A DNA stretch of 64,000 nucleotides from Streptomyces sp. Edi4 (GTDB lineage Bacteria; Actinomycetota; Actinomycetes; Streptomycetales; Streptomycetaceae), in the NCBI RefSeq assembly GCF_040253615.1, contig NZ_JBEJGY010000004.1, forward strand, positions 7,006,001 through 7,070,000, written 5' to 3'. The position numbers and the translations under genes were made by a program. The first letter of the stretch is position 1. Every line of letters starts with the position of its first letter. Shown piece by piece: positions 7,583 through 15,867 of this stretch. The notes beneath the pieces were generated by a model. It saw nothing but the letters and a program-made list of their open reading frames with translations. It ran no database searches and was not told the origin of the DNA.

Positions 7583-8779
7583 GTGACCGGCGCTGGTTCT
7601 CTGCTTCCGCTCCGCTCCAGACTCCGCGAGCTGCGGCCCGACGCGTTCGGTGCCGACTCGAAGGGGGAGCGGTGGGCCCGGATCCTCGGTTCGCCGAACT
7701 TCGCGGACGGGGTGTTCCAGAACCCCGAGGGCGCGCGCGTGCGTCCCTCGGGGTCGACGATGGAGTTCGCGAAACAGTTCTTCGCCAAGGAGCAGCGCCT
7801 GCGTCGGGCCCCGATGGGCACCATCCCGGTCCACCCCACCACGCTCGCGGACATCGCCGAGCCGGCGGCCGGCGGACTGCGCCTCACCTGGATGGGTCAT
7901 TCGAGCGTGCTGGCCGAAATCGACGGACGCCGGGTGCTCTTCGACCCGGTGTGGGGCGAGCGCTGCTCCCCGTTCGCCTTCGCCGGGCCCAAGCGGCTGC
8001 ACCCCGTCCCGCTGCCGCTCGCCGCCCTGGGGCCGGTCGACGTCGTCGTCATCTCCCACGACCACTACGACCACCTCGACCTGCCGACCATCCGCGCGCT
8101 TGCCAGGACCAGCACGGTGTTCGCGGTGCCGCTCGGGGTCGGCGCACACCTGGAGCACTGGGGGGTGCGCCCCGACCGGATCCACGAACTGGACTGGAAC
8201 GAGGCCGTGGAGGTCGAGGGCATCACCCTCACCGCGACCCCCGCCCGCCACTTCTGCGGCCGGGGTCTGCGCAACCAGCAGCACACCCTGTGGGCGTCCT
8301 GGGTGGTGGCCGGGCCCGACCACCGGATCTACCACAGCGGCGACACGGGGTACTTCAGCGGCTTCAAGGACATCGGCGCGGCGCACGGACCGTTCGACGC
8401 GACCATGATCCAGATCGGCGCCTACAGCGAGTTCTGGCCCGACATCCACATGACACCGGCCGAGGGCATGCGAGCCCACCTCGACCTCCAGGGCGGCGCA
8501 CCGCACGGGGTGCTGCTTCCGATCCACTGGGCCACGTTCAACCTCGCCCCCCACGCGTGGGCCGAGCCCGGCGAGTGGACGCGGGACGCGGCCCAGGAAG
8601 CGGAGCAGGCGGCGGCCTTCCCCCGCCCGGGCGAGCCGTTCGAGCCGGGGGGTGAGCTGCCCACGGCGCCGTGGTGGCAGCCGCTGTCCGCGCCGCTCGA
8701 CCACCCCTGGCGCGCGTCCGCGGCCCCGGAGCTGACGCCGGAGCCGCTGGGCGAGCTCGACCTCGCAGGCGAGCGGTGA
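7583..8779 (+). CDS. metallo-beta-lactamase-fold hydrolase (NAPE-PLD/RomA-like)
   Basis: 398 residues from GTG 7583, preceded by CCAGGAGGTG. The zinc motif HDHYDHLD gives His159, His161, Asp163 and His164; the bridging Asp is in YHSGDTGY and a late His in LLPIHWATF. The long N-terminal extension with RAPMGTIPVHP and WMGHSSVLAEIDGRRVLFDPVW is characteristic of the N-acyl-phosphatidylethanolamine phospholipase D-like group, including bacterial RomA/UlaG-type proteins. Probably cytosolic and active on a phosphodiester or lactone; substrate unknown. A hairpin separates it from the convergent tsaD-like gene. Confidence 0.85.
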   Translation: MTGAGSLLPLRSRLRELRPDAFGADSKGERWARILGSPNFADGVFQNPEGARVRPSGSTMEFAKQFFAKEQRLRRAPMGTIPVHPTTLADIAEPAAGGLRLTWMGHSSVLAEIDGRRVLFDPVWGERCSPFAFAGPKRLHPVPLPLAALGPVDVVVISHDHYDHLDLPTIRALARTSTVFAVPLGVGAHLEHWGVRPDRIHELDWNEAVEVEGITLTATPARHFCGRGLRNQQHTLWASWVVAGPDHRIYHSGDTGYFSGFKDIGAAHGPFDATMIQIGAYSEFWPDIHMTPAEGMRAHLDLQGGAPHGVLLPIHWATFNLAPHAWAEPGEWTRDAAQEAEQAAAFPRPGEPFEPGGELPTAPWWQPLSAPLDHPWRASAAPELTPEPLGELDLAGER

Positions 8780-8791
8780 CGCGCGGCTGAT

Positions 8792-8809
8792 CCGGCGGCG
8801 CCGCGCCGG
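8792..8809. terminator. short bidirectional hairpin between MBL hydrolase and tsaD
   Basis: Arms CCGGCG and CGCCGG with a 6-base GC loop in the 45-bp convergent gap. Small but GC-only, consistent with a shared terminator. Confidence 0.4.
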
Positions 8810-8824
8810 GGCGGGGGCCCGGAT

Positions 8825-9886
8825 CTACGCCGCGCCCAGGGCCCTGGCGCGCGGGTGCAGGGTGGCGTACTCCAGGGGGGCCGAGGGGTCGATGGACACG
8901 TCCAGCGGGGCCGGCCGCGCGCCCGCGCGTACCAGGAGGTCGCCCACGGCGGCGATCATCGCCCCGTTGTCGGTGCACAGCTTCAGGGGTGGCACCCGCA
9001 GGGTGATCCCGGCCACCGCGCAGCGCTGTTCGGCCAGCGCGCGCACCCGCGAGTTCGCGGCGACCCCGCCCACCACGACCAGCGTGCCGACCCCGTGGGC
9101 GTGACAGGCGGCCACCGCCTTGCGGGTCAGGACGTCGGCGATGGCCTCCTGGAGGGCCGCCGAGCCGTCGGCGACGGGCAGTTGGCGGCCCGCGTGCCCC
9201 TCGGCCCAGCGGGCGGCCGCCGTCTTCAGCCCCGAGAAGGAGAACGCGTACGGGTCGTCACGCGGCCCGGTCAGCGGCCTGGGGAAGGTCACGGCGCCCG
9301 GATCGCCGCCCCTGGCCGCCCGGTCGATGGCGGGGCCGCCGGGGTAGGGCAGCCCGAATACGCGGGCCACCTTGTCGAAGCATTCGCCCGCCGCGTCGTC
9401 CAGCGTGTCGCCGAGGTGCGTGATCGGGTCGCGCGCCAGGTCCCGTACGAGCAGCAGCGAGGTGTGGCCGCCCGACACGATCAGCACCACGCACGGGTCG
9501 GGCAGCGGGCCGTGCTCCAGGGTGTCGGCCGCGACGTGTCCCGCCAGGTGGTGGACCCCGTACAGCGGTACGTCCAGGGCGTACGCGAGGCCCTTCGCGC
9601 CCGCGAGACCCACCTGGAGCGCCCCGGACAGGCCGGGTCCGGTCGTCACGGCGACCGCGTCGATGTCGGACATCGTGAGCCCTGCCTCGTCGAGTGCCCG
9701 CCGGACGACCGGGGTGAGGGAGTGGACGTGGGCCCGTGCGGCGATCTCGGGGACCACCCCGCCGTAACGGGCGTGCTCGTCCATGCTCGACGCCACCGCG
9801 TGACCCAGCAGCCGGCCCGCGCGCACGAGACCGGCGCCGGTCTCGTCGCACGACGACTCGATCCCGAGCACCACTGGATTGCCCAC
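8825..9886 (-). CDS. tsaD: tRNA N6-threonylcarbamoyladenosine transferase TsaD (isolated, probably second copy)
   Basis: 353 residues from GTG 9886, chosen for GAAGAGG 7 bases upstream. TsaD transfers threonylcarbamoyl from its adenylate to A37 of ANN-decoding tRNAs. Hallmarks are VLGIESSCDETGAG at the N-terminus, metal ligands His113 and His117 in HHLAGH, LIVSGGHTSLLLV, PYPGGPAIDR, FSFSGLKTA and TDNGAM with the metal-binding Asp. All key residues are intact. Streptomyces normally carries tsaD beside tsaB, rimI, alr and tsaE; none is present here, and the sequence differs from the canonical streptomycete protein as I remember it, so this is probably a paralogue. It is divergent from a DCC-family gene across a strong palindrome (9913-9937). 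Confidence 0.88.
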   Translation of the reverse strand: MGNPVVLGIESSCDETGAGLVRAGRLLGHAVASSMDEHARYGGVVPEIAARAHVHSLTPVVRRALDEAGLTMSDIDAVAVTTGPGLSGALQVGLAGAKGLAYALDVPLYGVHHLAGHVAADTLEHGPLPDPCVVLIVSGGHTSLLLVRDLARDPITHLGDTLDDAAGECFDKVARVFGLPYPGGPAIDRAARGGDPGAVTFPRPLTGPRDDPYAFSFSGLKTAAARWAEGHAGRQLPVADGSAALQEAIADVLTRKAVAACHAHGVGTLVVVGGVAANSRVRALAEQRCAVAGITLRVPPLKLCTDNGAMIAAVGDLLVRAGARPAPLDVSIDPSAPLEYATLHPRARALGAA

Positions 9887-9912
9887 CCGCACACCTCTTC
9901 TGCCTGTTGTTC

Positions 9913-9937
9913 GTTGTTGCGAATGATGTGCAACAAC
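9913..9937. promoter_or_regulatory. perfect palindrome in the tsaD / DCC-protein divergent promoter
   Basis: Arms GTTGTTGC (9913-9920) and GCAACAAC (9930-9937) flank 9 bases; a wider inverted repeat CCTGTTGTT ... AACAACAGG also spans 9903-9940. It lies 27 bp from the tsaD start and 33 bp from the DCC gene start, so one bound dimer could control both. The inner 15 bases resemble actinobacterial Zur sites at 11 of 15 positions as I recall that consensus; this is weak evidence. Confidence 0.65.
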
Positions 9938-9970
9938 AGGACACAAGGATAGGGGGAGTGGGGGTGCGCG

Positions 9971-10399
9971 ATGATGGGGGGCATGCGTACCAGGCCCCTG
10001 CTCGTCTATGACGGAGACTGCGCTTTTTGCAGCAGCTGTGTGAGCTTCGCCGAGCGGCGCATCGGGCCCCACTGCGAGAGCGTCCCGTGGCAGTTCGCCG
10101 ATCCGGACGCGCTCGGCGTCACCCAGCGGCGCGCCCAGTACGAGGTGTTGTGGGTCACCCCGACCGGGACGGTGTACGGCGGGGCCGGGGCCGTCGCCAA
10201 GCTGCTGCTGAGCTCGGGCGGCGGATGGAGCGTGCTCGGGGCGCTGCTCGCCCTGCCGCCCGTGCGCCGGCTCGCGCATGGCGTCTACCGCCTCGTCGCC
10301 GACCACCGCGACCGGATGCCGGGCGCCACCCCGGCCTGCGCTCTGCCCGGGGGCCGGCCCCCGGGGCCCGCCGCCGCGCCCGCGCCGACCGGGCGCTGA
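9971..10399 (+). CDS. thiol-disulfide oxidoreductase DCC family protein (DUF393)
   Basis: 142 residues from ATG 9971 (an internal ATG at 9983 is possible; AGGGGGAG at 9951-9958 fits the first better). The N-terminus carries the family motif VYDGDCAFCSSCVSF (DxDCxFCxxC), which gives the DCC family its name. The family is thioredoxin-related; actual redox activity is mostly untested. The last 25 residues are a Pro/Ala tail. It is divergent from the isolated tsaD copy and shares its palindrome. Confidence 0.82.
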   Translation: MMGGMRTRPLLVYDGDCAFCSSCVSFAERRIGPHCESVPWQFADPDALGVTQRRAQYEVLWVTPTGTVYGGAGAVAKLLLSSGGGWSVLGALLALPPVRRLAHGVYRLVADHRDRMPGATPACALPGGRPPGPAAAPAPTGR

Positions 10400-10442
10400 A
10401 GCCCGACAGGGACGCGGACGGCCGGCGCGGTGGGCGGGGCCG

Positions 10443-12368
10443 TCAGCCGGCGGACTGGGTGGGGAGCGCGGCGGGCTCGGTGGGCGTCGCGGGCTCGTCG
10501 GGGCCCGGCCGCGGCGTCGATCCGCTGCCCGAGGCGACCACGAGCGAGCGGCCCCGGCGCGGCCGCAGACTCAGATGGCGCTGCATGTGCTGCTCCTCGT
10601 GCAGATCGACCCGGCGGGCGTGCAGGAGCTGACGCAGGCTCACCAGCCCCTCCAGGCGCGGCAGTTGGTCACGGCTGACGATGAGGATCCGGGTGATGTC
10701 GTGCTCGGCCATCCGGTTGGCCAGGGTACGCAGCGTCTCGTCCTCGAAGGCCGTGACGGCGGGGCGTGCGAGGTCGGCGAGCGGGGTGCTGTCGTCGTCC
10801 GAGCCGTGCACCAGCTGGTGGCGGGTGACGACACCGGCGAGGGTGTCGCCGTCGAGTACGGGGTAGAGGCGCTGCGCCAGGAGCTTGTCGGGGTCGCCCG
10901 CCTCGTATGCGCGGTGCAGCGTCCGGGCCGCCTCGCCCACCGTCCGGCCCGCTTGGAGGGTCAGGCGCAGCGGCGTCTCCAACTGCCGTACGAGATGGAC
11001 CTCCAGCGGGTCCACGGAGTACTCGCGCGTCAGGTGCATGCCCCGCCGGGCGAGCTTTTCGGTGAGCACCGAGCGCTTGAGCACGATGACGGACAGGAGG
11101 TAGGCCGCAGACGCGGTGATGACCATCGGGATGAGGGCGTTCATCTCATGGGTCAGCTCCAGGCAGAACACGATGCCGGTGAGCGGTGAGCGCATCACGC
11201 CGCCCAGTACGCCCGCGAGCGAGACGAGCGCCCAGAAGCCGGGGCTGACGGCGGGAAAGACGAGCCCTTCGGCGGCGCCGAGTGCCCCGCCGATCATGAA
11301 CATGGGGGCAAGGACGCCGCCCGAGGTGCCCGATCCGAGCGACAGGCCCCAGATGAGCGTCTTGACGAGGAGGATGCCGACGATCAGGCCGGTGGTGGCG
11401 CGTCCGGTCAGGAGCTGGTCGATGACGTCGTAGCCGACACCGAGGGCGCGGGGCTCGAAGAGGCCGCCGACGCCGATGATCGCGCCGCCGATGGCGGGCC
11501 ACCACATCCAGTGGAAGGGCAGCTTGGCGAACAGGTCCTCGGAGAAGTAGACGAGCCAGGTCGCGCCCAGGGCGAGCACTCCGGCGGCCAGGCCCGCGAC
11601 GACGCACAGCCCGTAGGCCGACGTGGCCAGGTGCGCGGGGACGTGGGCGCCGCCGAACAGGGGCGCGGTGCCGAGGAGCGGGCCGCGCACGAGGGTCGCG
11701 GTCGCGGCGGCGACGGCGACCGGCAGATACGAGCGCGGGCGCCACTCGAAGAGCAGCAGCTCGATGGCGAGCAGGATCGCGGCCAGCGGCGCGTTGAACG
11801 TCGCGGCCATGCCGGCCGCGGAACCGGCGACGAGCAGCGCCTTGCGTTCGTCGGTGGTGACGCGCAGATGCTGGGAGATGATCGAGCCGACGGCGCCGCC
11901 GGTCATGATGATGGGGCCCTCGGCGCCGAAGGGGCCGCCGGTGCCGATGGATATCGCGGCCGACAGCGGCTTGAGCGCCGCCACGCGAGGCTGTACGCGA
12001 CTGCCGCCGATCAGGATCGACTCGATGGCCTCGGGCATGCCGTGGCCGCGGATCTTCTCCGATCCGTACCGCGCCATCAGGCCGATGACCAGGCCGCCGA
12101 CGATGGGCATGACCACCAGGAGCCAGCGGTGCGGCGTGCCGTGCGGCGCGGCCGTGGAGAAGGCGAACCTGCCGTAGAAGCAGAGGTTGGTGAAGAGCGC
12201 GATCAGCTTGAGCAGGCCGACAGCGACCAGTGCGGCGGCCGCGCCGATGGGGAGGGCGAGCGCGGTTATGGCCACGACGCGCGGCGGTACGTGGAAGTCC
12301 CCGAGATGCGGGATCTTCACGGCGGGGCGTGCGGGCGGATGGGGATGGGCGGCATGGGTGAACGGCAT
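10443..12368 (-). CDS. ClC-family chloride channel/transporter with CBS domains
   Basis: 641 residues from ATG 12368, with GGAG about 8 bases upstream. Around ten hydrophobic helices occupy residues 30-435, followed by a cytosolic pair of CBS domains (about 450-590) and a disordered Arg/Pro tail. Signature segments: GHGMP (108-112) where ClC-ec1 has GSGIP, GAEGP with the gating Glu150, FNAPLA (191-196), GSGTSGGVLAPMF. The position matching the ClC-ec1 internal proton glutamate (E203) is Leu204, and the selectivity Ser of GSGIP is His. These changes put it in the divergent GHG subgroup of ClCs; proton coupling and ion preference may differ from Cl-/H+ antiport. Not visibly in an operon. Confidence 0.9.
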   Translation of the reverse strand: MPFTHAAHPHPPARPAVKIPHLGDFHVPPRVVAITALALPIGAAAALVAVGLLKLIALFTNLCFYGRFAFSTAAPHGTPHRWLLVVMPIVGGLVIGLMARYGSEKIRGHGMPEAIESILIGGSRVQPRVAALKPLSAAISIGTGGPFGAEGPIIMTGGAVGSIISQHLRVTTDERKALLVAGSAAGMAATFNAPLAAILLAIELLLFEWRPRSYLPVAVAAATATLVRGPLLGTAPLFGGAHVPAHLATSAYGLCVVAGLAAGVLALGATWLVYFSEDLFAKLPFHWMWWPAIGGAIIGVGGLFEPRALGVGYDVIDQLLTGRATTGLIVGILLVKTLIWGLSLGSGTSGGVLAPMFMIGGALGAAEGLVFPAVSPGFWALVSLAGVLGGVMRSPLTGIVFCLELTHEMNALIPMVITASAAYLLSVIVLKRSVLTEKLARRGMHLTREYSVDPLEVHLVRQLETPLRLTLQAGRTVGEAARTLHRAYEAGDPDKLLAQRLYPVLDGDTLAGVVTRHQLVHGSDDDSTPLADLARPAVTAFEDETLRTLANRMAEHDITRILIVSRDQLPRLEGLVSLRQLLHARRVDLHEEQHMQRHLSLRPRRGRSLVVASGSGSTPRPGPDEPATPTEPAALPTQSAG

Positions 12369-12618
12369 GGCGGGGCTCCGGATCCGGGGCGGGGACGGGG
12401 GTTGGCGGGACGGGTCGGTTCCGGGCGCGGCGTGGTGCCCGCGTGGCCCGGGGCAGCGGGAGGGGACGGGCGGCGCTGCCCGTCAGGAGGGGAAAGAACG
12501 GAGAGGTGCGGAAAGGGACGGGAAGGGGACGTCGTCGGGGTGCGCGGGGCGTGCCCCGCACGCGCCCCGAAGGTGCGGCGTGCTTCGTCGAACGCGGTGC
12601 CTCGGGGGTGCGGTCCGG

Positions 12619-12864
12619 TCAGTCGCGGACGGGGCGGGCCGCCGCGACGCGGCCGGGGCGCAGGACGCGGATCGTGGTGCTGTGGCAGGTCCGGCAGGTG
12701 TTCTGGGTCAGCGGAGAGGGCTCCCGCACGCCCCGGACGTAGTAGTCCGTGCGCGGGACACCGTTGGCATCCGTCGCGTGCCTGAGGTCGTACGAGCCTT
12801 CCCAGCCGTGCCCGCAGTGCAGACACACGAACGAATAGGCTTCGCGTGTGGGCTCCACCCTCAT
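12619..12864 (-). CDS. small zinc-ribbon protein
   Basis: 81 residues from ATG 12864 (AGGAG 9 bases upstream; a TTG at 12870 is less likely). Two CxxC pairs, VCLHCGHGW near residue 15 and TCRTCHST near residue 54, form a zinc-ribbon frame. The rest is charged and has no signal or membrane segment. Function unknown; similar short Streptomyces proteins are annotated as hypothetical. It is divergent from a MarR regulator and shares the 142-bp promoter region that contains a perfect palindrome. Confidence 0.75.
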   Translation of the reverse strand: MRVEPTREAYSFVCLHCGHGWEGSYDLRHATDANGVPRTDYYVRGVREPSPLTQNTCRTCHSTTIRVLRPGRVAAARPVRD

Positions 12865-12933
12865 CGTCAATCACTCCTAGCTGACCGTTCCCGTCGCGCC
12901 CGCGCAGGTCCGGTCGATCCGAACACAGGCTAA

Positions 12934-12950
12934 CATTGCAGACTGCAATG
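12934..12950. promoter_or_regulatory. palindromic MarR-type operator
   Basis: CATTGCAG-A-CTGCAATG is a perfect 8+1+8 palindrome midway between the divergent zinc-ribbon (start 12864) and MarR (start 13006) genes. Its size, symmetry and position match MarR operators. Confidence 0.75.
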
Positions 12951-13005
12951 ATTACAGGGGCCGCCCCTCCGTCTTGAGGCAGCCTTGACACAGCGGGGTG
13001 TACCG

Positions 13006-13590
13006 ATGTCCAAGACGCACGGCCAAGCGGCTCCGCGGCAGCCGCAGAAACCTTCCAGCAGCGCCGCGGGACCCGAGCGGCAGGCACTCGACCAGGAGGC
13101 CGAGGAGGTCGCCGTGGCCGTCATGGCGGCCTCACGTCTCCTGGTCGCGATCTCCGCCCGCGCTCTCGCCTCGATCGACGACACGATGACGCTGCCGCAG
13201 CTACGCGCCCTGGTGGTCCTGGAGAGCTGCGAACCGCTCAAACTGGCGGCCATGGCGACGACGCTCGGAGTGAACCCCTCCACCGCCATGCGCATGGTCG
13301 ACCGCCTGGAGGCCGCCGGTCTCGTGGACCGCAGGACCAACCCCGCGAGCCGGCGTGAGGTCGTCCTGAACCTGACCGACGCGGGCCGCTCCCTGGTGAG
13401 CCGGGTGATGGCGCACCGTCAGGCCGAGGTCGGCGCGCTCGTCGCCCGCGTGCCGGCCGAGGAGCGGGCCGGGCTCGTGCCCGCCCTGCGCGCCCTGACC
13501 CAGGCCGCAGGCGAGCTGGCCGTCGACCCGTTCGACGAGGTGCGGCGCATCGGCGGGCTCGTCGAGGACCCCCTCGCGCCCGGACGCTGA
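13006..13590 (+). CDS. MarR-family transcriptional regulator
   Basis: 194 residues from ATG 13006, with GGGG 8 bases upstream. The winged helix-turn-helix spans about residues 60-130: LPQLRALVVLESCEPLKLAAMATTLGVN, recognition helix PSTAMRMVDRLEAAGL, wing DRRTNPASRREVVLNLTDAG. An extra 30-residue Gln/Pro/Ala-rich N-terminal tail is unusual. The palindrome at 12934-12950 is the likely operator. The NmrA-like gene starts 26 bases after its stop, so the two form an operon and the NmrA protein is a candidate target or sensor partner. Confidence 0.88.
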   Translation: MSKTHGQAAPRQPQKPSSSAAGPERQALDQEAEEVAVAVMAASRLLVAISARALASIDDTMTLPQLRALVVLESCEPLKLAAMATTLGVNPSTAMRMVDRLEAAGLVDRRTNPASRREVVLNLTDAGRSLVSRVMAHRQAEVGALVARVPAEERAGLVPALRALTQAAGELAVDPFDEVRRIGGLVEDPLAPGR

Positions 13591-13615
13591 AGCCGGCCGG
13601 GAAGGGGGTGCGCGG

Positions 13616-14467
13616 ATGAAGGTGCTGGTGGCCGGCGCGACCGGTTATCTGGGCAGCCGGATCGTGCGGGAACTCGCGGCGCGGGGTCACCGGGTACGGG
13701 CCCTGGCCCGCACCCCGGACACGCCGGCGCCCCTGCGGGCGTGCCTCGACGACGTCCACATCGCCGACGCCACCGACGCCGCGTCGCTGGCAGGCTGCTG
13801 CGACGGCGTCGACGTGGTGATCAGCGCCATGGGTCTGGTCGGCAAGCGGACCAAGCAGACCTGCTGGGACGTGGACCGAGGCGCCAACCGCGCCCTGCTC
13901 CAGGAGGCGCGGCGAGCGGGGGTGACCAAGTTCGTCTATGTGTCGGTGGTGCGCTCGCCCGGACTGGAGCGCGTCCAACTCGTGCGCGCCAAGCGGCAGT
14001 TCGAGGCGGATCTGCGCAGCGGCGGGCTCGCGTACACCATCCTCTACCCCAATGGTTTCTTCTCCGACATGGACGAATTCCTCGCCATGGCGCGCAGGGG
14101 CCGCGTGGTCGTCTTCGGCGGGGGCGGCCTGCGCATCAACCCCGTCGACGGGGCGGACGTCGCCGTGGCGGCCGCCGACGCCGTCACCGAAGCCGCCGAG
14201 GAGGTCGACGTCGGCGGGCCCGACGTGCTCACCCACGAGGACATCGCGCGGGCCGCCTTCGCGGCCCTGGGGCGCCCGCCCCGCATCACCCGGCTGCCCT
14301 CCTGGACGCTCACGGGCGCGCTCGCCGTGCTGCGGCGCCTCACCCCGCTGCGGGTGCACGGCCGGCTGGAGTTCCCGCTGACCGTGCTCACTCAGGACGT
14401 CCTGGCCCCCGCGACGGGCCGCCGCCACCTCGCCGACCACTTCCGCGAGGCCGCCGCCGACGGCTGA
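13616..14467 (+). CDS. NmrA/NAD(P)H-binding SDR-like protein
   Basis: 283 residues from ATG 13616 with GAAGGGGG upstream. An N-terminal Rossmann motif GATGYLGSRIVRELAARG is followed by FVYVSVVRSP and LYPNGFFSDMDEF, typical of atypical SDRs of the NmrA/HSCARG type, which often sense the NADPH/NADP ratio or reduce quinones. The classical YxxxK is not evident. It is cotranscribed with the MarR gene. The last codons form the left arm of a very strong inverted repeat (14451-14504). Confidence 0.83.
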   Translation: MKVLVAGATGYLGSRIVRELAARGHRVRALARTPDTPAPLRACLDDVHIADATDAASLAGCCDGVDVVISAMGLVGKRTKQTCWDVDRGANRALLQEARRAGVTKFVYVSVVRSPGLERVQLVRAKRQFEADLRSGGLAYTILYPNGFFSDMDEFLAMARRGRVVVFGGGGLRINPVDGADVAVAAADAVTEAAEEVDVGGPDVLTHEDIARAAFAALGRPPRITRLPSWTLTGALAVLRRLTPLRVHGRLEFPLTVLTQDVLAPATGRRHLADHFREAAADG

Positions 14468-14504
14468 CCCGGCGCACGTTCACCGGGTCAGCCGTCGGCG
14501 GCGG
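14451..14504. terminator. perfect 22-bp inverted repeat, bidirectional terminator
   Basis: Arms 14451-14472 and 14483-14504 are exactly complementary over 22 bp with a 10-base loop. The left arm includes the final codons and stop of the NmrA-like gene; the right arm ends 5 bases before the narI stop codon on the other strand. It is GC-rich and lacks a T-tract. It should terminate both converging transcripts. Confidence 0.85.
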
Positions 14505-14509
14505 GACGG

Positions 14510-15250
14510 TCAGCGCGGTACGGGCCGCTCGTGCCCCGGGGTGACCCCGGCGGCGGGGTGGCGATACGGCGTGGCGCGGGCCCGCGAGCGGTAGACGACA
14601 TAGGGCCGCACCAGATAGCCGAGCGGCGCGGTGAAGGCGTGGATGAGCCGGCTGAAGGGCCAGGCCGCGAACAGTGTCATGGCGAGCAGCGCGTGCAGTC
14701 GGTACACCAGCGGGGCGTGCGCCATCGCGTCCACGTCCGGGTCGAGCGCGAACAGACTGCGAAACCACACCGAGACGCCGAGGCGGTAGTCGTAGGGGTT
14801 GGTGGCGCTGGTCGCGGTCGCCGTCAGACCCGCGAGGAGCACCAGCACCAGCAGGGGGTAGACGAACCGGTCGCTGCGGCTGGTCGCGCGGCGCACGCCC
14901 GGGGTGCGCAGACGCCGTACGAGCAGAATGCCGAGGCCGGCGGTGGCCGCGAGGCCCGCGACGCCGCCCATGGCGAGCGCCGAGGCGTGGTACATCTCCT
15001 CGCTGACCCGCAGGCGCTGGGTCACCGCCTCCGGCACCAGCAGGCCCATGATGTGCCCGCCGATGACGAGCAGCAGCGCGTAGTGGAACATCGGGCCGCC
15101 CACCCGCAGCAGCCGTGACTCGTGGAGCTGGCTGGAGCGGGTGGTGAAGCCGAAGCGGTCGTAGCGGTAGCGCCAGGCGGTGCCGGCCACGAGGACGGTG
15201 AGGGCCAGATAGGGCAGGACGCCCCACAGGGCGATGTGCAGATGCGTCAC
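14510..15250 (-). CDS. narI: respiratory nitrate reductase gamma subunit (cytochrome b)
   Basis: 246 residues from GTG 15250, which overlaps the narJ stop as GTGA; AAGGAG lies 7 bases upstream. NarI is the membrane anchor that oxidises menaquinol and carries two b-type haems. Five hydrophobic segments are visible. Haem-ligand histidines are expected in MFHYALLLVIGGHIMGLL (helix II) and in VYRLHALLAMTLFAAWPFSRLIHAF (helix V), and both are present. The C-terminal VRPYVVYRSR is typical. Last gene of narGHJI. Confidence 0.95.
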   Translation of the reverse strand: MTHLHIALWGVLPYLALTVLVAGTAWRYRYDRFGFTTRSSQLHESRLLRVGGPMFHYALLLVIGGHIMGLLVPEAVTQRLRVSEEMYHASALAMGGVAGLAATAGLGILLVRRLRTPGVRRATSRSDRFVYPLLVLVLLAGLTATATSATNPYDYRLGVSVWFRSLFALDPDVDAMAHAPLVYRLHALLAMTLFAAWPFSRLIHAFTAPLGYLVRPYVVYRSRARATPYRHPAAGVTPGHERPVPR

Positions 15251-15867
15251 CTGCGGGCTCCTTCGGTGGGCCGCGAACCTTGGGGCGGGAAGGGGGCGAG
15301 ACCGACGCTCTCGGTGGGCGGCCCGGTGCGCGCCAGGCGCAGCGCCTCGGCGTGATCGGCGGGCGCGGGCCCCGGCAGGGTGCGGCACACGGCCCGCACC
15401 ACGTCGGCGTAGGGACTGCGGAACTTCTCCAGTGCGTGTCCGAGCAGTTCCAGGGCGGCCCGGTGCTCGACCAGCACGGCGAGCCCCGGCTCGGGGCAGC
15501 GGGCGGCGAACTCCAGGACGGCGGGCAGGAAGTCGGGCAGCTCCCCATCGCCCTGCTCCCAGCCGTGCGCGCGGAAGAGGGCTTTGAGGCGGGCCAGGGA
15601 CGCGCCGCGGCGGCGGGTGTCGCCGTCGGTGTAGTACGTCAGGTGCAGGGCGCGGCGCCTGCTGCGGTCGAAGGTGGCGACATAGCGGGCGCCTAGTTCC
15701 AACGGAGGAACCTCGGCGACGCTGTCGCAGAACCGCAGCAGCAACTCGGTGTCCTTGGACGGCAGTTGGGCCAGAGCCGCGCGGACGACGCCCAGCCGCC
15801 GCGGCCAGTCGGTGTCCGGGTAGGCGAGCAGCAGCGAGGCCGCCTGGTGCAGGGCGGGCCGGATCAT
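15247..15867 (-). CDS. narJ: nitrate reductase molybdenum cofactor assembly chaperone
   Basis: 206 residues from ATG 15867, overlapping the narH stop by 4 bases (ATGA). NarJ is a TorD/NarJ-type chaperone that holds apo-NarGH until molybdopterin and Fe-S clusters are inserted. Family features are ASLLLAYPDTDW, YVATFDRSRRRALHLTYYTDGDTRRRG and LPDFLPAVLEF. Not part of the final enzyme. It overlaps both neighbours, so translation of narHJI is coupled. Confidence 0.94.
   Translation of the reverse strand: MIRPALHQAASLLLAYPDTDWPRRLGVVRAALAQLPSKDTELLLRFCDSVAEVPPLELGARYVATFDRSRRRALHLTYYTDGDTRRRGASLARLKALFRAHGWEQGDGELPDFLPAVLEFAARCPEPGLAVLVEHRAALELLGHALEKFRSPYADVVRAVCRTLPGPAPADHAEALRLARTGPPTESVGLAPFPPQGSRPTEGARR

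Noticed and set aside
8825..10306. 493-residue version of TsaD
   Set aside because: The first 140 residues are antisense to the DCC-family gene; the TsaD N-terminal motif begins right after the GTG at 9886.
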